From assembly GCA_024449915.1 (NCBI GenBank), contig JAMZAV010005009.1, positions 1-64,000 of the forward strand: 64,000 bases of DNA, read 5' to 3'. Source of the DNA: Sweltsa coloradensis (Eukaryota; Arthropoda; Insecta; Plecoptera; Chloroperlidae). Below the pieces are notes generated by a model. The model was not told the DNA's origin, ran no database searches, and saw only the letters and a list, made by a program, of their open reading frames with translations. Positions 10,406 through 21,194 of this stretch are shown one piece after another. The translations under genes and the position numbers were made by a program. Position 1 is the stretch's first letter, and each line of letters begins with the position of its first letter.

Positions 10406-10666
10406 TCATGCTTCCTTGAAGTCACTTATATTATACAGACATTTTTCTATAAGGTAGCTTCTCAGTTTTCTTTTAAACATGATCATGTTTGTTTCACTTT
10501 TGATTTCCTCGGGTAGATAATTGAATAGTATTTTTCCTGCATGGATTGGGGCTTTGTCAATGATTTTTGATTTAGTTGATGGTAAGTGAAGGTTGTTCCT
10601 GTTCCGAGTGTTGTACTGGTGGGTATCGGAGTTCTTTACAAAGCTATCAAAGTGATGTTCACGCAT
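10406..10666 (-). pseudogene. LINE reverse transcriptase, C-terminal end
   Basis: An 86-residue frame holds HQYNTRNRNNLHLP, GKILFNYLPEEIKSETN and MFKRKLRSYLIEKCLY. The Y-x-T-R-x-x-x, L-F-N-x-L-P and F-K-x-x-L-K-x-x-L pattern is the usual end of LINE ORF2. It continues the protein in 10800-11537 after a frameshifted gap of about 130 bp. Confidence 0.7.
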
Positions 10667-10799
10667 GAAGACTATAGTGTAATATATGTATTTGGAAGGG
10701 ACGGTAAGGATCTCTAGCGATTTAAAATATTGTTTACACGATTGAGTTGGTTTTAGGTTTAGTATATACCGTATTGCCCTCTTTTGAAGCCTGAATATC

Positions 10800-12200
10800 T
10801 TAAGTGTTTATTTTGGTGCTGTTCCCCCAAATCACTATGCCATAATTGATATACGACTCAACTAAAGCATAATATGCTGATTTAAGTAAGTTCATATTAC
10901 AGTAATGCTTTAGCTGTTTTATCACAAATATGCCCGAGCTTATCTTTTTAGCAATGTGGTCAATGTGGTCATTCCAGGTAAGGTTTTCGTCTATATATAA
11001 TCCCAAAATTTGTGTTACCCTAACCTGTTCTAGCCTGTGTTCCCCTATAAGTATGTTTACTTCCCTACTTTGTTTGTTGCCAGGATTGAAAACCATAATA
11101 TTTGTTTTACTTGAGTTTACTTTAAGGCAGTTGGATTCGAATTGCTGTACTACATTATTTGTTTCAACATATGTGTCTACCTCAAGCTCGTCGATTGTCT
11201 TATGAGACATGCTCAGGGTCGAGTCATCTGCGAACAGCGTAATCTCACCCTTTAGTACTTTTTCTGGTATGTCATTTATACTAATGTTAAAGAACAGAGG
11301 TCCATTTAAGGAACCTTGCGGTACACCGTGTTTCATAACTTGCGCCCTTGATCTGTATGTTTGCACTTGACCAAGACTGTTCTCCTGCTTTAATTCTACG
11401 TATTGTGTCCTGTTCGCGAGGTATGACTGTACCCATTTCAATGCCACGCCCCTTATGCCGTAGCATTCTAGTTTTTTAATCAATATTTTATGGTTCACAC
11501 AATCGAAAGCCTTTGAAAGGTCCATAAATACGGCCATGGTTTTGTTTTTATTGTCAATATTTTCTATTACACAATTTATGAAATTTGCTGCCGCGGTTAT
11601 AGTAGATTTATTTTCCCGAAAACCGTGTTGCTGTTTTGAGATCAGATTTTGTGATTCTAAAAACCTAGTTATTCTTTTGTTAAAAGCCTTCTCAATTTTT
11701 TTTTAAAAAGCTGGTAGTAGTGCAATTGGTCTGAAGTTTCCTATTTCTACTGTATCACATTTTTTTTGAATAGGTATGATTTTTGCAAGTTTGAGCTTTT
11801 CAGGAAATTCACCTTCAATGAAGGAGAAATTTATTAAGTGCACTAATGGCTTTATTAGTTGTCTTGCACATCCTTTAATCAAGAAGGGTGGGATTTCATC
11901 GTATCCAAATGATCTCTTGTTTTTAAGTTCTGATATAATCTTGTAAACCTCGTGTTCGTTAACGAGGTGAAGTATCATTGCATGATCTAGACGCCTAGGG
12001 AGGGTAACATTTGATTCGTAAGTTTTCCTGGTGTCGTCACTCACTAGCTGTTCCGCTACTGTAGCGTAATAGTCATTTAGCGTATTAGCGATGTCGTTTG
12101 GGTTTGTGTGCAGTTTGTTATTATGGACGATGGTTGTTATAGACCTTACCGACATAGTACGGTTATTTGTTTGAACAGTGCAACTTCTGGTTTGAGTCAA
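10800..12200 (-). pseudogene. LINE reverse transcriptase (Jockey/CR1 superfamily-like)
   Basis: Two main frames (11703-12200 and 10800-11537), linked through 11538-11702, give a nearly complete RT palm. In order: GYDEIPPFLIKGC; FRPIALLP; QHGFRENKST; VFMDLSKAFDCVNHKILIKK; GVPQGS (11311-11328); and LFADDSTLSMS with catalytic FADD at 11223-11234. It catalyses target-primed reverse transcription in intact elements. There is one frameshift at the long T run near 11700 (poly-A in the sense strand), the usual mark of an inactive or mis-called copy. No endonuclease or ORF1 is visible. FADD instead of the commoner YADD is known in some LINE clades. Confidence 0.85.
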
Positions 12201-12389
12201 AATTAATGAAAATTATTTTGCGTTTACTTTCGTTGATTTTTTGGTGCTGTTATCACTGTAATGAACTATAGTGAGGCACTATTTAGGTGGAACATTCTCG
12301 TACTGACTACTTTTACATTATAATGTATGTTATGTATATATATAGTTTGAACAGTGCAATTTTTTGTTTGTGTCCAGATGATTAGATTT

Positions 12390-13260
12390 TGCGCTTACGT
12401 GCTTGCAGGACAACGCAATCTAAGCTTGCCATTCACGAAGCTGTGGTTGCCATAGTTTGTGCTCATTTTAGGGAGAAAGAAAGGAAGGAAGATATTTGCC
12501 CAATCACTTATAAATATTGGTGCGACGTATGCCCAAGTTACGACAAACTAGAAAAACCCTCACTGAAAAGTTCCTGACGCGCAAATATGCAAAAATGGAA
12601 GAAGTTAAAAAAACGGTATCCAGGAATGCTCGTAATAATGAAACATCTTTTACTACGGACATATGGACTGATGAGAACCGTCAGACCTCGTATGTGGCCG
12701 TCACGCTCATCAGATCGTGGAAGGCTCACTAAAGAGTTACTTTTTAGCATGTAAACCGATACACGAAACAAAAACGGCACTAAACTCAAACCAGTTTTGG
12801 GTATAAACATACACTCCGAAGACGATGAACTTCGCGACCTAACTAATTACCTCATTGTTCACCAAACAATTTGACATTGTAGTTTTAGCCGTCTTCCGGA
12901 CAGAATACCTAGAGATTCAGTCAGTCAGTGTTTTAGTTTGACAGCTTGCACACCTACAAGATACCATGTTTTGGAAACCTTCGTTTATCACAGACGCAGT
13001 AGAGTGTGACAAGCACAAGGAATCTCCTCTACAAAGCACCATTAGCTGCCCTAGATGCAGACCCTATTCAAGACCAGCATTAGCTGTGCATCAAGAGAAG
13101 ATGAAATCTCAAATCCAGCTGTTTCGTCCGAAAATCTATACAGTGAGCGACTATAATAATCAAAATGAATATTCAGAAATAATTTCCCATATAATGGACC
13201 CCCATGATGAGAAGACTTTGAGATTTTTAACTGAACGCTATTGTGCTTGTGTGTGCTATT
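12390..13260 (+). pseudogene. hAT transposase, N-terminal half, degenerate
   Basis: Two overlapping frames (to 12577 and from 12517) give LAIHEAVVAIVCAHFREKER, then KTLTEKFLTRKYAKMEEVKK and SFTTDIWTDENRQTSYVAVT. The LPxxxTLxEK..L..KYxxxxxxVK and SFTTDIWTx blocks mark hAT transposases; the D of DIWT is the first catalytic aspartate. Later frames (12760-13230), including IQLFRPKIYTVSD, follow in broken order and are not confidently hAT. Several stops and shifts make it dead. The minus-strand LINE ends 190 bp upstream. Confidence 0.7.
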
Positions 13261-13404
13261 GTATGTCTTAAAACAATAATATTACAAAATACATCCAAGT
13301 AAAAATATGAGTACCGGTACCTAATACAGAACCTGGGTACCGTCTACTGTAGATAGTTGTCAAGTCTACTTACCGGTACATAGGTAGCTACACATTTTAA
13401 AGAA

Positions 13405-13690
13405 ATGTTACTACAGGTAGGATTATACATTACAACTGATAGCGATATAATGCATAGTGCTTGAAAGCTGCATTCTTTAACGTCATCCACTCACTCAGTG
13501 TTTCTCTGCCAATCGCCTATGGTAGTTTAGCATTAAATATGGAAGGTACAAGTTACCCAGTATTCAGATTGGCCCTATATACCTATGCAAAATAGATGGA
13601 AATAAATTAAAAAATTAAATCATCCATCTCAGCCGGGTATCGAACTTAGGTCTGTCGAATTGGTCTTGAAGTACATGTACCTGATTCAGT
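13405..13690 (-). mobile_element. SINE-B copy 1 (tRNA-like promoter region on minus strand)
   Basis: A ~285-bp sequence repeated at 18685-18975. It holds CCGGGTATCGAACTTAGG (13633-13650), whose reverse complement resembles a polymerase III B box (GTTCGATACCC). Shared blocks include GATAGCGATATAATGCATAG and GGAAGGTACAAGTTACCCAG. The polymerase III reading is inference. Confidence 0.55.
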
Positions 13691-13700
13691 GTTAACTGCT

Positions 13701-15082
13701 AAAACAACAAAAAAACAGCACAGAAACCAGCACAACTATAGTGTGTCAAACCTAAAATCTAGCACTGAACAGAAGCTAACACCGACCAAAGAAAAACTGC
13801 ACAACCTGTGCGGACGGGATAGACAGAGAACAACACTGAGATCAAAGGACGCTTTACTGAGTAGCAACAAAACCTTTCAGTCTCGACAGAACATTCATTC
13901 TCTTAAAGGTAACAGACATCTAGCTGAACACATTCAGCAGAAACAGAAGCCAAAGCCATGTCCTGTGGAGGCCAAACAAGAGCGGAGCTAATTTATTTTT
14001 ATTGGACATTGGTTAACGTCTAATATTTATGCAACTTGGCTAATCGAGACAAAGGAAGGGACGTAAGGGATAAGCGGGGGGACAATGGGTGGTCAGGCCT
14101 GTGCTGGTCAGAACCAGCCACAAGTGATGGGGAGGGCAGGGGTTCCCCCACATTGTGGTCGTCTCCGTCTGTGTCATAATCCGTCCGTGTTGTCATTGTC
14201 GTCGCCGTCGGGGAGGTAGTCAAAGGGAAGGGGAAAGTTCCCCGACGACGACCCAGAGCTCACCATTAGTTTCAGGGAGAAAAACTCCCCTAATCACGGG
14301 CCATACCACGAGAAGGTTGCGAGTTGGAATTTCATGGCCCAGAGCGGAGCTAAGAGCGGAAAAAAGCACAGCATATAAACCGTGTCAAGGCTCTAATCTC
14401 ACATTGAACAGAACCTAGTACTTTCTGAACATCGACTCCTCAGGCTGCACGGACGGAACAGACGGAGTACAACACTGAGATGATGAAGCAGGACAGAATA
14501 AAGAGAGAACTAAACCTTCTGGAGAGAACAAACATAGAACAAAATTATGAATGAGAATGAGAACACAGCAAATACTTGAACAGCAACACATACAGCAGCT
14601 AACTCTGTGTACTGAGGAGGCCCAATGAGACCAGAGACAAGAGCGCGGACAACACACGTCCACACGAGACAAGAACAACAGACCGACTGGGAGGTGAGAC
14701 TCTCCGCTGTGTGCGTGTAGGTAGTAGTCAAAAGGTGCGGGGCGGCGAGGTCATATCGAAGCTGGACGCAAGGTGCATTGACGTTTTTTAAATTGTGTTG
14801 ATGGCAGTGGCGCATGTGCTTTTAGGTGTGTTAATTATTGGTTGCGAGTAATATATGAATATAGGTAGTGAGGCTCATCGTGACGACACTATATTGTTGC
14901 AAATATCACGTTTTCAGGGATTTTCTTTTACTATGGACTAACTGTAAAATGGTGCATTTCACTTCAAAAGCTATACTTGCAAATAGATACTGTGATCTCG
15001 CAATCGATCACCAGTTGGCATTGCCATGTTTGCATTGCTGTATGAATATGTTCATAAGTCAGCCATTTTTATCGAGACATTG
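13701..15082. repeat. repeat R, copy 2, split by a SINE-A insertion
   Basis: Same ordered blocks as the copy at 8234, split at 13991/14341 by SINE-A (13992-14340). It ends ATGTTCATAAGTCAGCCATT then TTTATCGAGAC, as copy 1 does. This shows repeat R was already present when SINE-A inserted. Confidence 0.8.
13992..14340 (-). mobile_element. SINE-A, full-length-like copy (349 bp) with 13-bp target-site duplication
   Basis: Flanked by AGAGCGGAGCTAA at 13979-13991 and 14341-14353. Internal blocks: GGACATTGGTTAACGTCTAA, GGGAAGGGACGTAAGG-type sequence, GTCAGAACCAGCCACAAG and CCCGACGACGACCCAGAGCT. The minus-strand reading starts GGGCCATGAAATTCCAACTC. No protein is encoded and no clear A/B box is seen, so 'SINE' is used for its size, duplication and 5' truncation behaviour. 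Confidence 0.75.
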
Positions 15083-15233
15083 TAACAACTAACCTGGGAG
15101 CAAGAGTTGTTTTGGAGTTGACCAAATAGATCTACATGCAGGCGGGAAGGAAACGTAGGAATGTTTCCAAACCAGAGGATTAGAAGAGGAACTCGAACAA
15201 ACGTTTGAGATTGGAAGGTAAAGCGTACATGGG

Positions 15234-15425
15234 TGTTGGATTACATGCTACGAACGCCTGCGCGACGGGCAACCCGCCGTACGGCCGAGTCGCCAACTAC
15301 AAGTCACCGCCTCCTTGCAGTGCTTAGACTCCCGTCTCTGTACGATCTACAGGGCTGAGTATAAACCACGTTTCGTCGGCCCGCTCAGACACCTTAGAAG
15401 TGACAAAACTAGTGAACTTATAACA
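15234..15425 (+). repeat. Copia 5' LTR (192 bp)
   Basis: Starts TGTTGGATTACATGCTACGA and ends GAACTTATAACA. Matches the 3' LTR at 16924-17111 block by block, for example CCGAGTCGCCAACTA and GTCTCTGTACGATCTACAGG. Confidence 0.85.
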
Positions 15426-15443
15426 GGTTATGGGCCCAGTTCA
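15426..15443 (+). promoter_or_regulatory. Copia primer-binding site
   Basis: GGTTATGGGCCCAGTTCA directly follows the 5' LTR. It is like the site that Copia elements use with an internal segment of initiator methionine tRNA (known for the family). Confidence 0.7.
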
Positions 15444-15592
15444 TAGTTAAATCTGTAGGTAAAGTGTATAAGTCATTCACCCAGCACAGTTCGGCGAAAA
15501 CTCTGCTAATCCCGCAGCAGAGTCGGCGCCTAAGCAGGTGAGCGACCAACCTAACCTATAGCCTAGCCTAGGCCTAGCCCCAAGGCCTAGCC

Positions 15593-15934
15593 ATGTCGTC
15601 CGCGGACGGGAAAGTCTCCACACAAAAACTCAACAACAAAAATTACCAGCTGTGGAAGTTCAAAATAGAAATGCTGTTGAGCAAGGACGACCTCTGGGAC
15701 ACAGTTGAGGAAGATACGCCATCGCAGCCTAATACAGCATGGAAAAAGAAAGACCAACGTGCCAGGGCCACAATTTGCCTACTTCTCGACGACGACCAGC
15801 TGATCCACGTGCGGAATGAAACGTCCGCCCGATCAGTGTGGTTGGCCCTGAGAAAGGTGCACGAAAGGTCTAACTTAACCTCAAAGTTGTATCTCCTCAG
15901 GAAACTGTACAGCCTCAGGCTCAAAAACGAGTAA
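15593..15934 (+). pseudogene. Copia gag, N-terminal part
   Basis: The 113-residue frame begins MSSADGKVSTQKLNNKNYQL, then WKFKIEMLLSKDDLWDTVEE and later SARSVWLALRKVHERSNLTS. The 'L-x-x-x-N-Y-x-x-W' start, a D/E-LW-x-x-V segment and W-x-x-L-x-x-x-H/Y are characteristic of Copia gag (UBN2-type). It ends at an in-frame TAA just before a second open frame begins at 15938, so gag is split by one stop. Start chosen at the first ATG downstream of the PBS. Confidence 0.8.
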
Positions 15935-15937
15935 AGT

Positions 15938-16342
15938 ATGGATGAGCACATCAACAGAACACTTGAGCTAGTTAATGAGCTCAGGGGACTGGGCGAAGAG
16001 CTCAAGGAAAACCACGTCGCAGCCCTCCTGTTGTGTAGCCTGCCAGAGAACTATGGCATGCTAATCACAGCACTTGAGGCTAGACCCGAGGGTGACATAA
16101 CACTCGAATTCGTTATCGGCAAGCTCAAGGACGAGTTTAACCGAAGAACGGAAACAGAATTGGGGGTCGAATACAATGAAGCTGTATTAAAAACCGGACC
16201 TCAATACGGGACAGTGGAAAGAATGAAGTGCTTCCACTGCAACAAACCCGATAACAAAGGTACCGAAAAGCGTGGGGGCACTCCTGTCCCTTTGAAAACG
16301 TCCACCCCCGGGACACGCCACCGCCATAAGCATCCTGAGTAG
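15938..16342 (+). pseudogene. Copia gag, C-terminal part with broken zinc knuckle
   Basis: Continues gag: MDEHINRTLELVNELRGLGE, then AALLLCSLPENYGMLITALE and KLKDEFNRRTETE. A CCHC knuckle starts as CFHCNKPDNKGTE but the histidine and last cysteine are lost in disturbed sequence. The usual nucleic-acid-binding function is therefore broken. The LCSLPxxY motif is well conserved. Confidence 0.8.
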
Positions 16343-16449
16343 GAGACTCGAAAATCCCAGGGCAGGGACTGGACGGCGGTAAAGAGATGATACCTACCTA
16401 AAAGGCACCCCCGTTTCCCCACAAAGGGATCAGCGCTTCAGGGGGCATT

Positions 16450-16895
16450 TTTAGGATTCCCCGACGCAGACGGGGAGGTGACCAAGGACAGAAAATCGAG
16501 GAGGGTTTACAATTTCAATAGGAAGCAATACAATACCGGTTGAGCAAAAACAAAATGCGTAGCCCTCTCCTCAACCGAAGCAGAGTATGTGGCCCACTTG
16601 CTTCCCAAAGGCTACAGGGCCCCGACAGCTCCTAAGCAACCTAGGACACGCCAGGAAAAACCCAACTACTGCACGAGGACAACCGGGGGTGCTTTAAACC
16701 TACCCAGTCTGAAAAATAGGCAGGAGTGAAACTATAGATTCGGGTACCACTATATCCGAGACGTCGTGCCCAAAGGCACCGTCCCCCTGGAATACTGCCC
16801 CAGGGAAAGCATCGTGCGGACATATAACAAGCCGCTGCCGGGTCCCAGGTTTGCGCACTGCGGGAGAAGATGGGGCTTGCAGCCAGGGGGACCCG
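16450..16895 (+). pseudogene. Copia RNase H / C-terminal pol remnant
   Basis: Different frames read FPDADGEVTKDRKSR, KTKCVALSSTEAEYVA, NRGAL-like TGGALNL, GYHYIRDVVPKGTVPLEYCP and KPLPGPRF. These are RNase H and C-terminal blocks of Copia pol (A-L-S-S-T-E-A-E-Y, the Y-H-x-x-R-D/E-x-V segment, then K-P-L-P). RT, integrase and protease between gag and this piece are absent. Multiple frame changes within 450 bp make it dead or badly sequenced. Confidence 0.75.
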
Positions 16896-16923
16896 CCGAA
16901 GGACGCCCCCGTCGAGGGGGGGG

Positions 16924-17111
16924 TTTGGTTTTACATGCTACAAAAACGCCCCCCGGGACGGGCAACCCGCGTAGGGCCGAGTCGCCAACTAAAAGTCACC
17001 CCCCCTTGCAGTGCTTAAACCCCCGTCTCTGTACGATCTACAGGGCGAGATAAACCCCGTTTTGTCGGCCCGCCAGACACCTTAGAAATGACAAAACTAT
17101 GAATTATAACA
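16924..17111 (+). repeat. Copia 3' LTR (188 bp)
   Basis: Matches the 5' LTR but carries runs (CCCCCC, AAAA) in place of mixed bases. It ends TTATAACA followed by ATGGT. Confidence 0.8.
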
Positions 17112-18680
17112 ATGGTTATCAAAGACTGGTGAGGGAAAGGGATTTTATGACGTTAACGCCCTGAACGCAAACTGGGGGGTTTATTTACGCCCCGACAATG
17201 TGTGACATTGGTACAGTAAAATCAGGAAAGAGCTCCTTTTGGGAAACTCGCAATTTCGTTTTCCTAGAACCAAGTGCCCAAAAAAATCGTTAAAAACGTG
17301 AAACAGCCATTCCCCAAAAACGGACAAGACGACAGTCCTTAAGCAGAAGGCAAAATCCCGAACACAAAAATTTAAAAACCCCCGCCACAACTGCAAAAAA
17401 ATTACAAAAAACATGAAGAATGGGCAAAACTACGTAAATCAATTAAACCATGGACTTCGGCTAAACCAAAAAGTTACTAATTTTCAGTTTTTGACGTAGG
17501 AATTTTGGAAGGGCACGAGGTGTTGTCGCTTCAAACCTTTGTTTCAAGAATATTTTCTACTGAAAAATTCATTTTGAAACAAAATTTTTTTTTTACTTTT
17601 ACTTTTGCATAAAAATAGCTCCCCGTTCAATAAACGTCATATTAAAAGTAATAAACACTTACACCCATATAAAAAAGGGGGAAATCCGCCCACCGCCGAA
17701 ATTTTTTGGAAGGGGGTTTTAATTGGGGGACCTTAAAATATTCATAACTGCGAGGCACATGGCCGGCGGAAAAAAATTGGCCCCCTGTCCCAACCCAAGA
17801 CGTCTAAAGCCCCCCAAGTTTCCTTGTTTGCAGTGGGCCTTTGTTCAAGGACCACAATTTAAAATTGAAATTGTTCAAATATGACACTTTTTTCAACTTC
17901 CAAAAGTAACACCCTTAAACCGCCCAACACTACTTCACTCTGGTATTAAACATACTTCCTAAATTCTTAACCAAAACCGGGCCCTTCCCCAAACCGCACA
18001 CCCCTTAAAATTGAAATATCAGTTTACGTGAATTATGAAAATAAAATTTTTTAAAAACACAAAACTTTTTTAACAAATCATGGGGGAAGAGACATGCAGC
18101 AAGGTAACGAGAAAAAAGGTACACAATTGACGACTTTGGGTATAAAGTGAGTCAAGGAAGAAATTAAACCCGAGAAAACCCAAAGTTCGATAAGAAAATC
18201 TCATCGATGAAATCGCAGCAAAAAAAAACTCATCTTTCAAGATGCGGAGGCCCCACGTCTTGTGGAAGGGGGGGATTGATGGGGGGGGGGGTGGGTCCTG
18301 AAGATTGGGAAAATTTTGCTCAACACGTAGTTGAAGTTTGGGGGGAAGAAAAATCGGGAACTCGGCTCAATGATCGATGCAACTGGGGGACCGATTGGTT
18401 ATCAACACGGATGTTCGTCGTTTCCGGGGAAAGGGACGAACCAAAAAAATTTTTCACCTGACGATTATGACGTCCTCCTAGCCCCGGGGGACAGGGTTTC
18501 ACACCTACATGAAAAAATTTTTAGAATAGTATTTACTACGTACCATAGACTTTGGCGAGCATTTTCTAAATTTTGGGGTTGATGTGCAGTACCCACGGAC
18601 GTTGGTGGGATATGTAAATTTTGTTTGAGTGCGACTACCACGGGGCATTTGGGGGGCATATGTTAATATTGATGGTTTTT
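17112..18680. other. unassigned, homopolymer-rich low-quality-looking sequence
   Basis: Many G, C and A runs (for example GGGGGGGGGG at 18280-18290). No recognisable gene. Short open frames here are chance. Confidence 0.5.
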
Positions 18681-18684
18681 ACAG

Positions 18685-18975
18685 GTAGGATTTACATTAC
18701 AACGGGGTAGCGATATAATGCTAGGCTTAAAAACTGCATTCTTTAGCATCATCCCTCATCAGTGTTTTTTTGCCAAACGGGCCCCATGGTATTTAGCATT
18801 AAAAAAATGGAAAGGTACAAGTTTTCCCAGTATTTTAGATTTGGCCCTATATTCCTATCCAAAATGATGGAAAAAAAAAATTAAAAAATTAAATCATCCC
18901 CTCTCAGCCGGTATCGAACTTAGGTCGGGGGAATTGGTCTTGAATTTCATGTACTGATTCAGGGTTTACTGTTTT
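18685..18975 (-). mobile_element. SINE-B copy 2
   Basis: Corresponds to 13405-13690 with differences concentrated in runs (CAACGGGGTAGCGATATAAT, CAGCCGGTATCGAACTTAGG). Confidence 0.6.
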
Positions 18976-19679
18976 GTTGATTGAGTAGAAACAGATTTTT
19001 TTAGGTACCGGTAACAGGGGGAATAAACTGTCCCCCAAATGGGGTATTTAAAATTTTCGGAGGTCCAAATTCGATCCTTGCTCAGGCCTGGGGTTTCAAG
19101 GATTCGGGAACGGGGATTTTTTCTGGCCTCTCTTTTAAAACCGCTCAGGACGTCAGGGGGGGGGCAGCGCCAAAAACCCCCATTATCTGTGGAGCTTAAA
19201 AAAGTGGATTGGCAGCACAACCCCATCCTTTCTTAATTATATCAAATCACTATGTCACTGCTTTTTTTTTTAACCCCCTTTTTTACAGCAGTTGGTTCCC
19301 CAAAAGCGACTCGGAACACCAACCAACATTTTCATTGCTGGACTTTTTTCTGTGCAACGACCCATCAATAATAAAGTCGATAACAGTAATTCCGGGTTAA
19401 AAGTGCCACTTACGATCAGCCCACCCTCCAAAATAACAAGCGAAACTAAGAATTTTGACGTCGAGGGGGTTAAACAAAAACATGAAAATACAAGGGGAAA
19501 GGGGACAAGAAAGTCAAAAGAAATGGGGGAACGTACGAAAGAGCGTAACATAGTGAAAATTAAATTGAGAAAAAGCACACGATACATATGGGGAAGCTAG
19601 GCACGGCAGTCCGAAAAAACTTGGGGGTATGTACAAAGCAAAAGTGGCAGCTCCCATCCCACCCCCTTTCCCCAAAAAA
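18976..19679. other. unassigned sequence
   Basis: No recognisable gene or repeat, apart from GC and homopolymer runs. Confidence 0.4.
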
Positions 19680-20530
19680 TGGTGATAACCTTAGCAATCC
19701 CCAAAAACTCTCCGAGGCTTTCCCGACGAAATTTCAAAAAACTTTTTCCCCACTTCAAACCAACAATCTCGCCCCAAATTTTCCAAAGCATTCAAAAACC
19801 TCCCTCTTCATAACTCGCCCTATTTTCACAAATTTGTCGGGGGGAAGACCTTGGTTTTGGAACCCGGAGCTAGAGGCTCCTCCCGAGGACTCCGACAAGC
19901 CAGCGACAGCCGGGGCCCGATTGGCATGGATTTTGGTGATTCAGGGCCCTTTTGTCTGGCCACACACTACTTTGTCTAGAGGGCCACGAATGAATTGCAA
20001 AGGGCAGCGTACTGAGAAAACTACGTTTTTACTAGTGATTTTTTTTTGCCCACAAAACAAGAACAGCGATCAAAAAAAAGCACGAAAAAAGTTCTCAATA
20101 AATGGTGATAACATTAGCAATCCACAAATCATCTCCGAGGCTTTCCAGACGAAATTTAAAAAAAAGCTTTTCTCCTGCTACTTCAACCAACAATCTCTGC
20201 CCCAATATTTTCCAAAGCATTCAAAAACCTCCCTCTTCACTAACTCGCCCTGATTCTCACAAAATTTGTCGAGAGGAAGACCTTCGTCGCGAACCCGGAG
20301 CTAGAGGCTCCTCCCGAGGACTCCGACACCGCCAGCGACAGCCGGGGCCTGATTGGCATGGATTTCGGCCTGGATTCAGGGCCTCTTGTCAGGCCACTAC
20401 ACTACTCTTGTACTAGAGGACCACGAATGAATATGCAAATGACAGCGTAGCTGAGAAAACTACGTTGACTACTAGTGATTTTAGTTGCTACAAAACTAGA
20501 TGCAACAGCAGATGCAAAAAACAGCACGAA
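19680..20530. repeat. tandem duplication, ~425-bp unit, two copies
   Basis: GGTGATAACCTTAGCAATCC at 19680 and GGTGATAACATTAGCAATCC at 20104 begin two copies. Both share CCCGGAGCTAGAGGCTCCTC. The first copy looks distorted by run extension (TTTTGGTG for TTTCGGCCTG). No protein is supported. Confidence 0.8.
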
Positions 20531-21194
20531 AACAGTATTCAGATTCTGGATATTAGGATTTAGCAGCCATTATGGATTAAAACTTTGGTTGTAATCGGAT
20601 CGTTATATTTTACGTCACTTCAGTGTGCGTAAAAAGAATCTTTCCTCCAATGCAATTAAGTGCTTAGTAATGGACAGTCAAATATGGCATTTTTGAGGAA
20701 ATGCCAACAATAGAAAAACCCAAATTCCGGGTAAATGCAAAATCCGATTTCGCAGACCTGATTTTTTAAAATAATAATGAAAGCTTTCATGACCCCCGCA
20801 CAAAAGTTCTTTTGTATTTAAATAAATTTCTTACGGATTTGCCGGGCATTGTTTGATGCTAGGCATGAAAATTAGGAAATTAGCTGGTACTCCAATAAGA
20901 AACTTATAAACCACGATTTTGTGACGTAACCTTTGCCCCCACCAAAACTATAGAAGACACCGTTTTTGTAGGGAATTGAATGGGGAATATTTTTGCCATT
21001 GCAACATTTTGTCTATCTCCAACCAATTCGGAGATATTCGATAACCAACACGTTTTGGCCGCCATTTTCCAATATGGCGGCCGAAGCTCCATTCCGATTG
21101 TAGGGGAGTTTTAGTATGTTGATTAGATTATATAACTCCAAAAATTCTCAGCCACATCGCAATTATTTCCTCCAAAAATTCTTATTTGACAGGA
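20531..21194. other. unassigned sequence upstream of the Mutator-like pseudogene
   Basis: Contains the hairpin GGCCGCCATTTT..AATATGGCGGCC near 21058-21083; otherwise unrecognised. It may be the 5' end of the Mutator-like element. Confidence 0.35.

Larger units (their letters stand above)
10166..12200 (-). mobile_element. 5'-truncated LINE on the minus strand
   Basis: Spans the minus-strand reverse transcriptase described in the two coding entries within it, its C-terminal piece, and a 3' UTR running down to about 10166, where the minus strand ends AATAAAATACAATACAAT. Read on the + strand the 3' end is ATTGTATTGTATTTTATTAG. The 5' side stops near 12200 without an endonuclease domain, consistent with 5' truncation. 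Confidence 0.75.
15234..17111 (+). mobile_element. Copia-type LTR retrotransposon, internally deleted
   Basis: Two similar LTRs (15234-15425 and 16924-17111) flank a primer-binding site, gag, and the C-terminal RNase H, with protease, integrase and most of RT missing. LTRs begin TGTTGGATTACATG and end TTATAACA. Flanks ATGGG / ATGGT fit a decayed 5-bp target-site duplication. The interior is about 1.5 kb against roughly 4-5 kb for a complete Copia, so it can move only with help from another copy, if at all. The right half carries many homopolymer-like errors. Confidence 0.8.
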
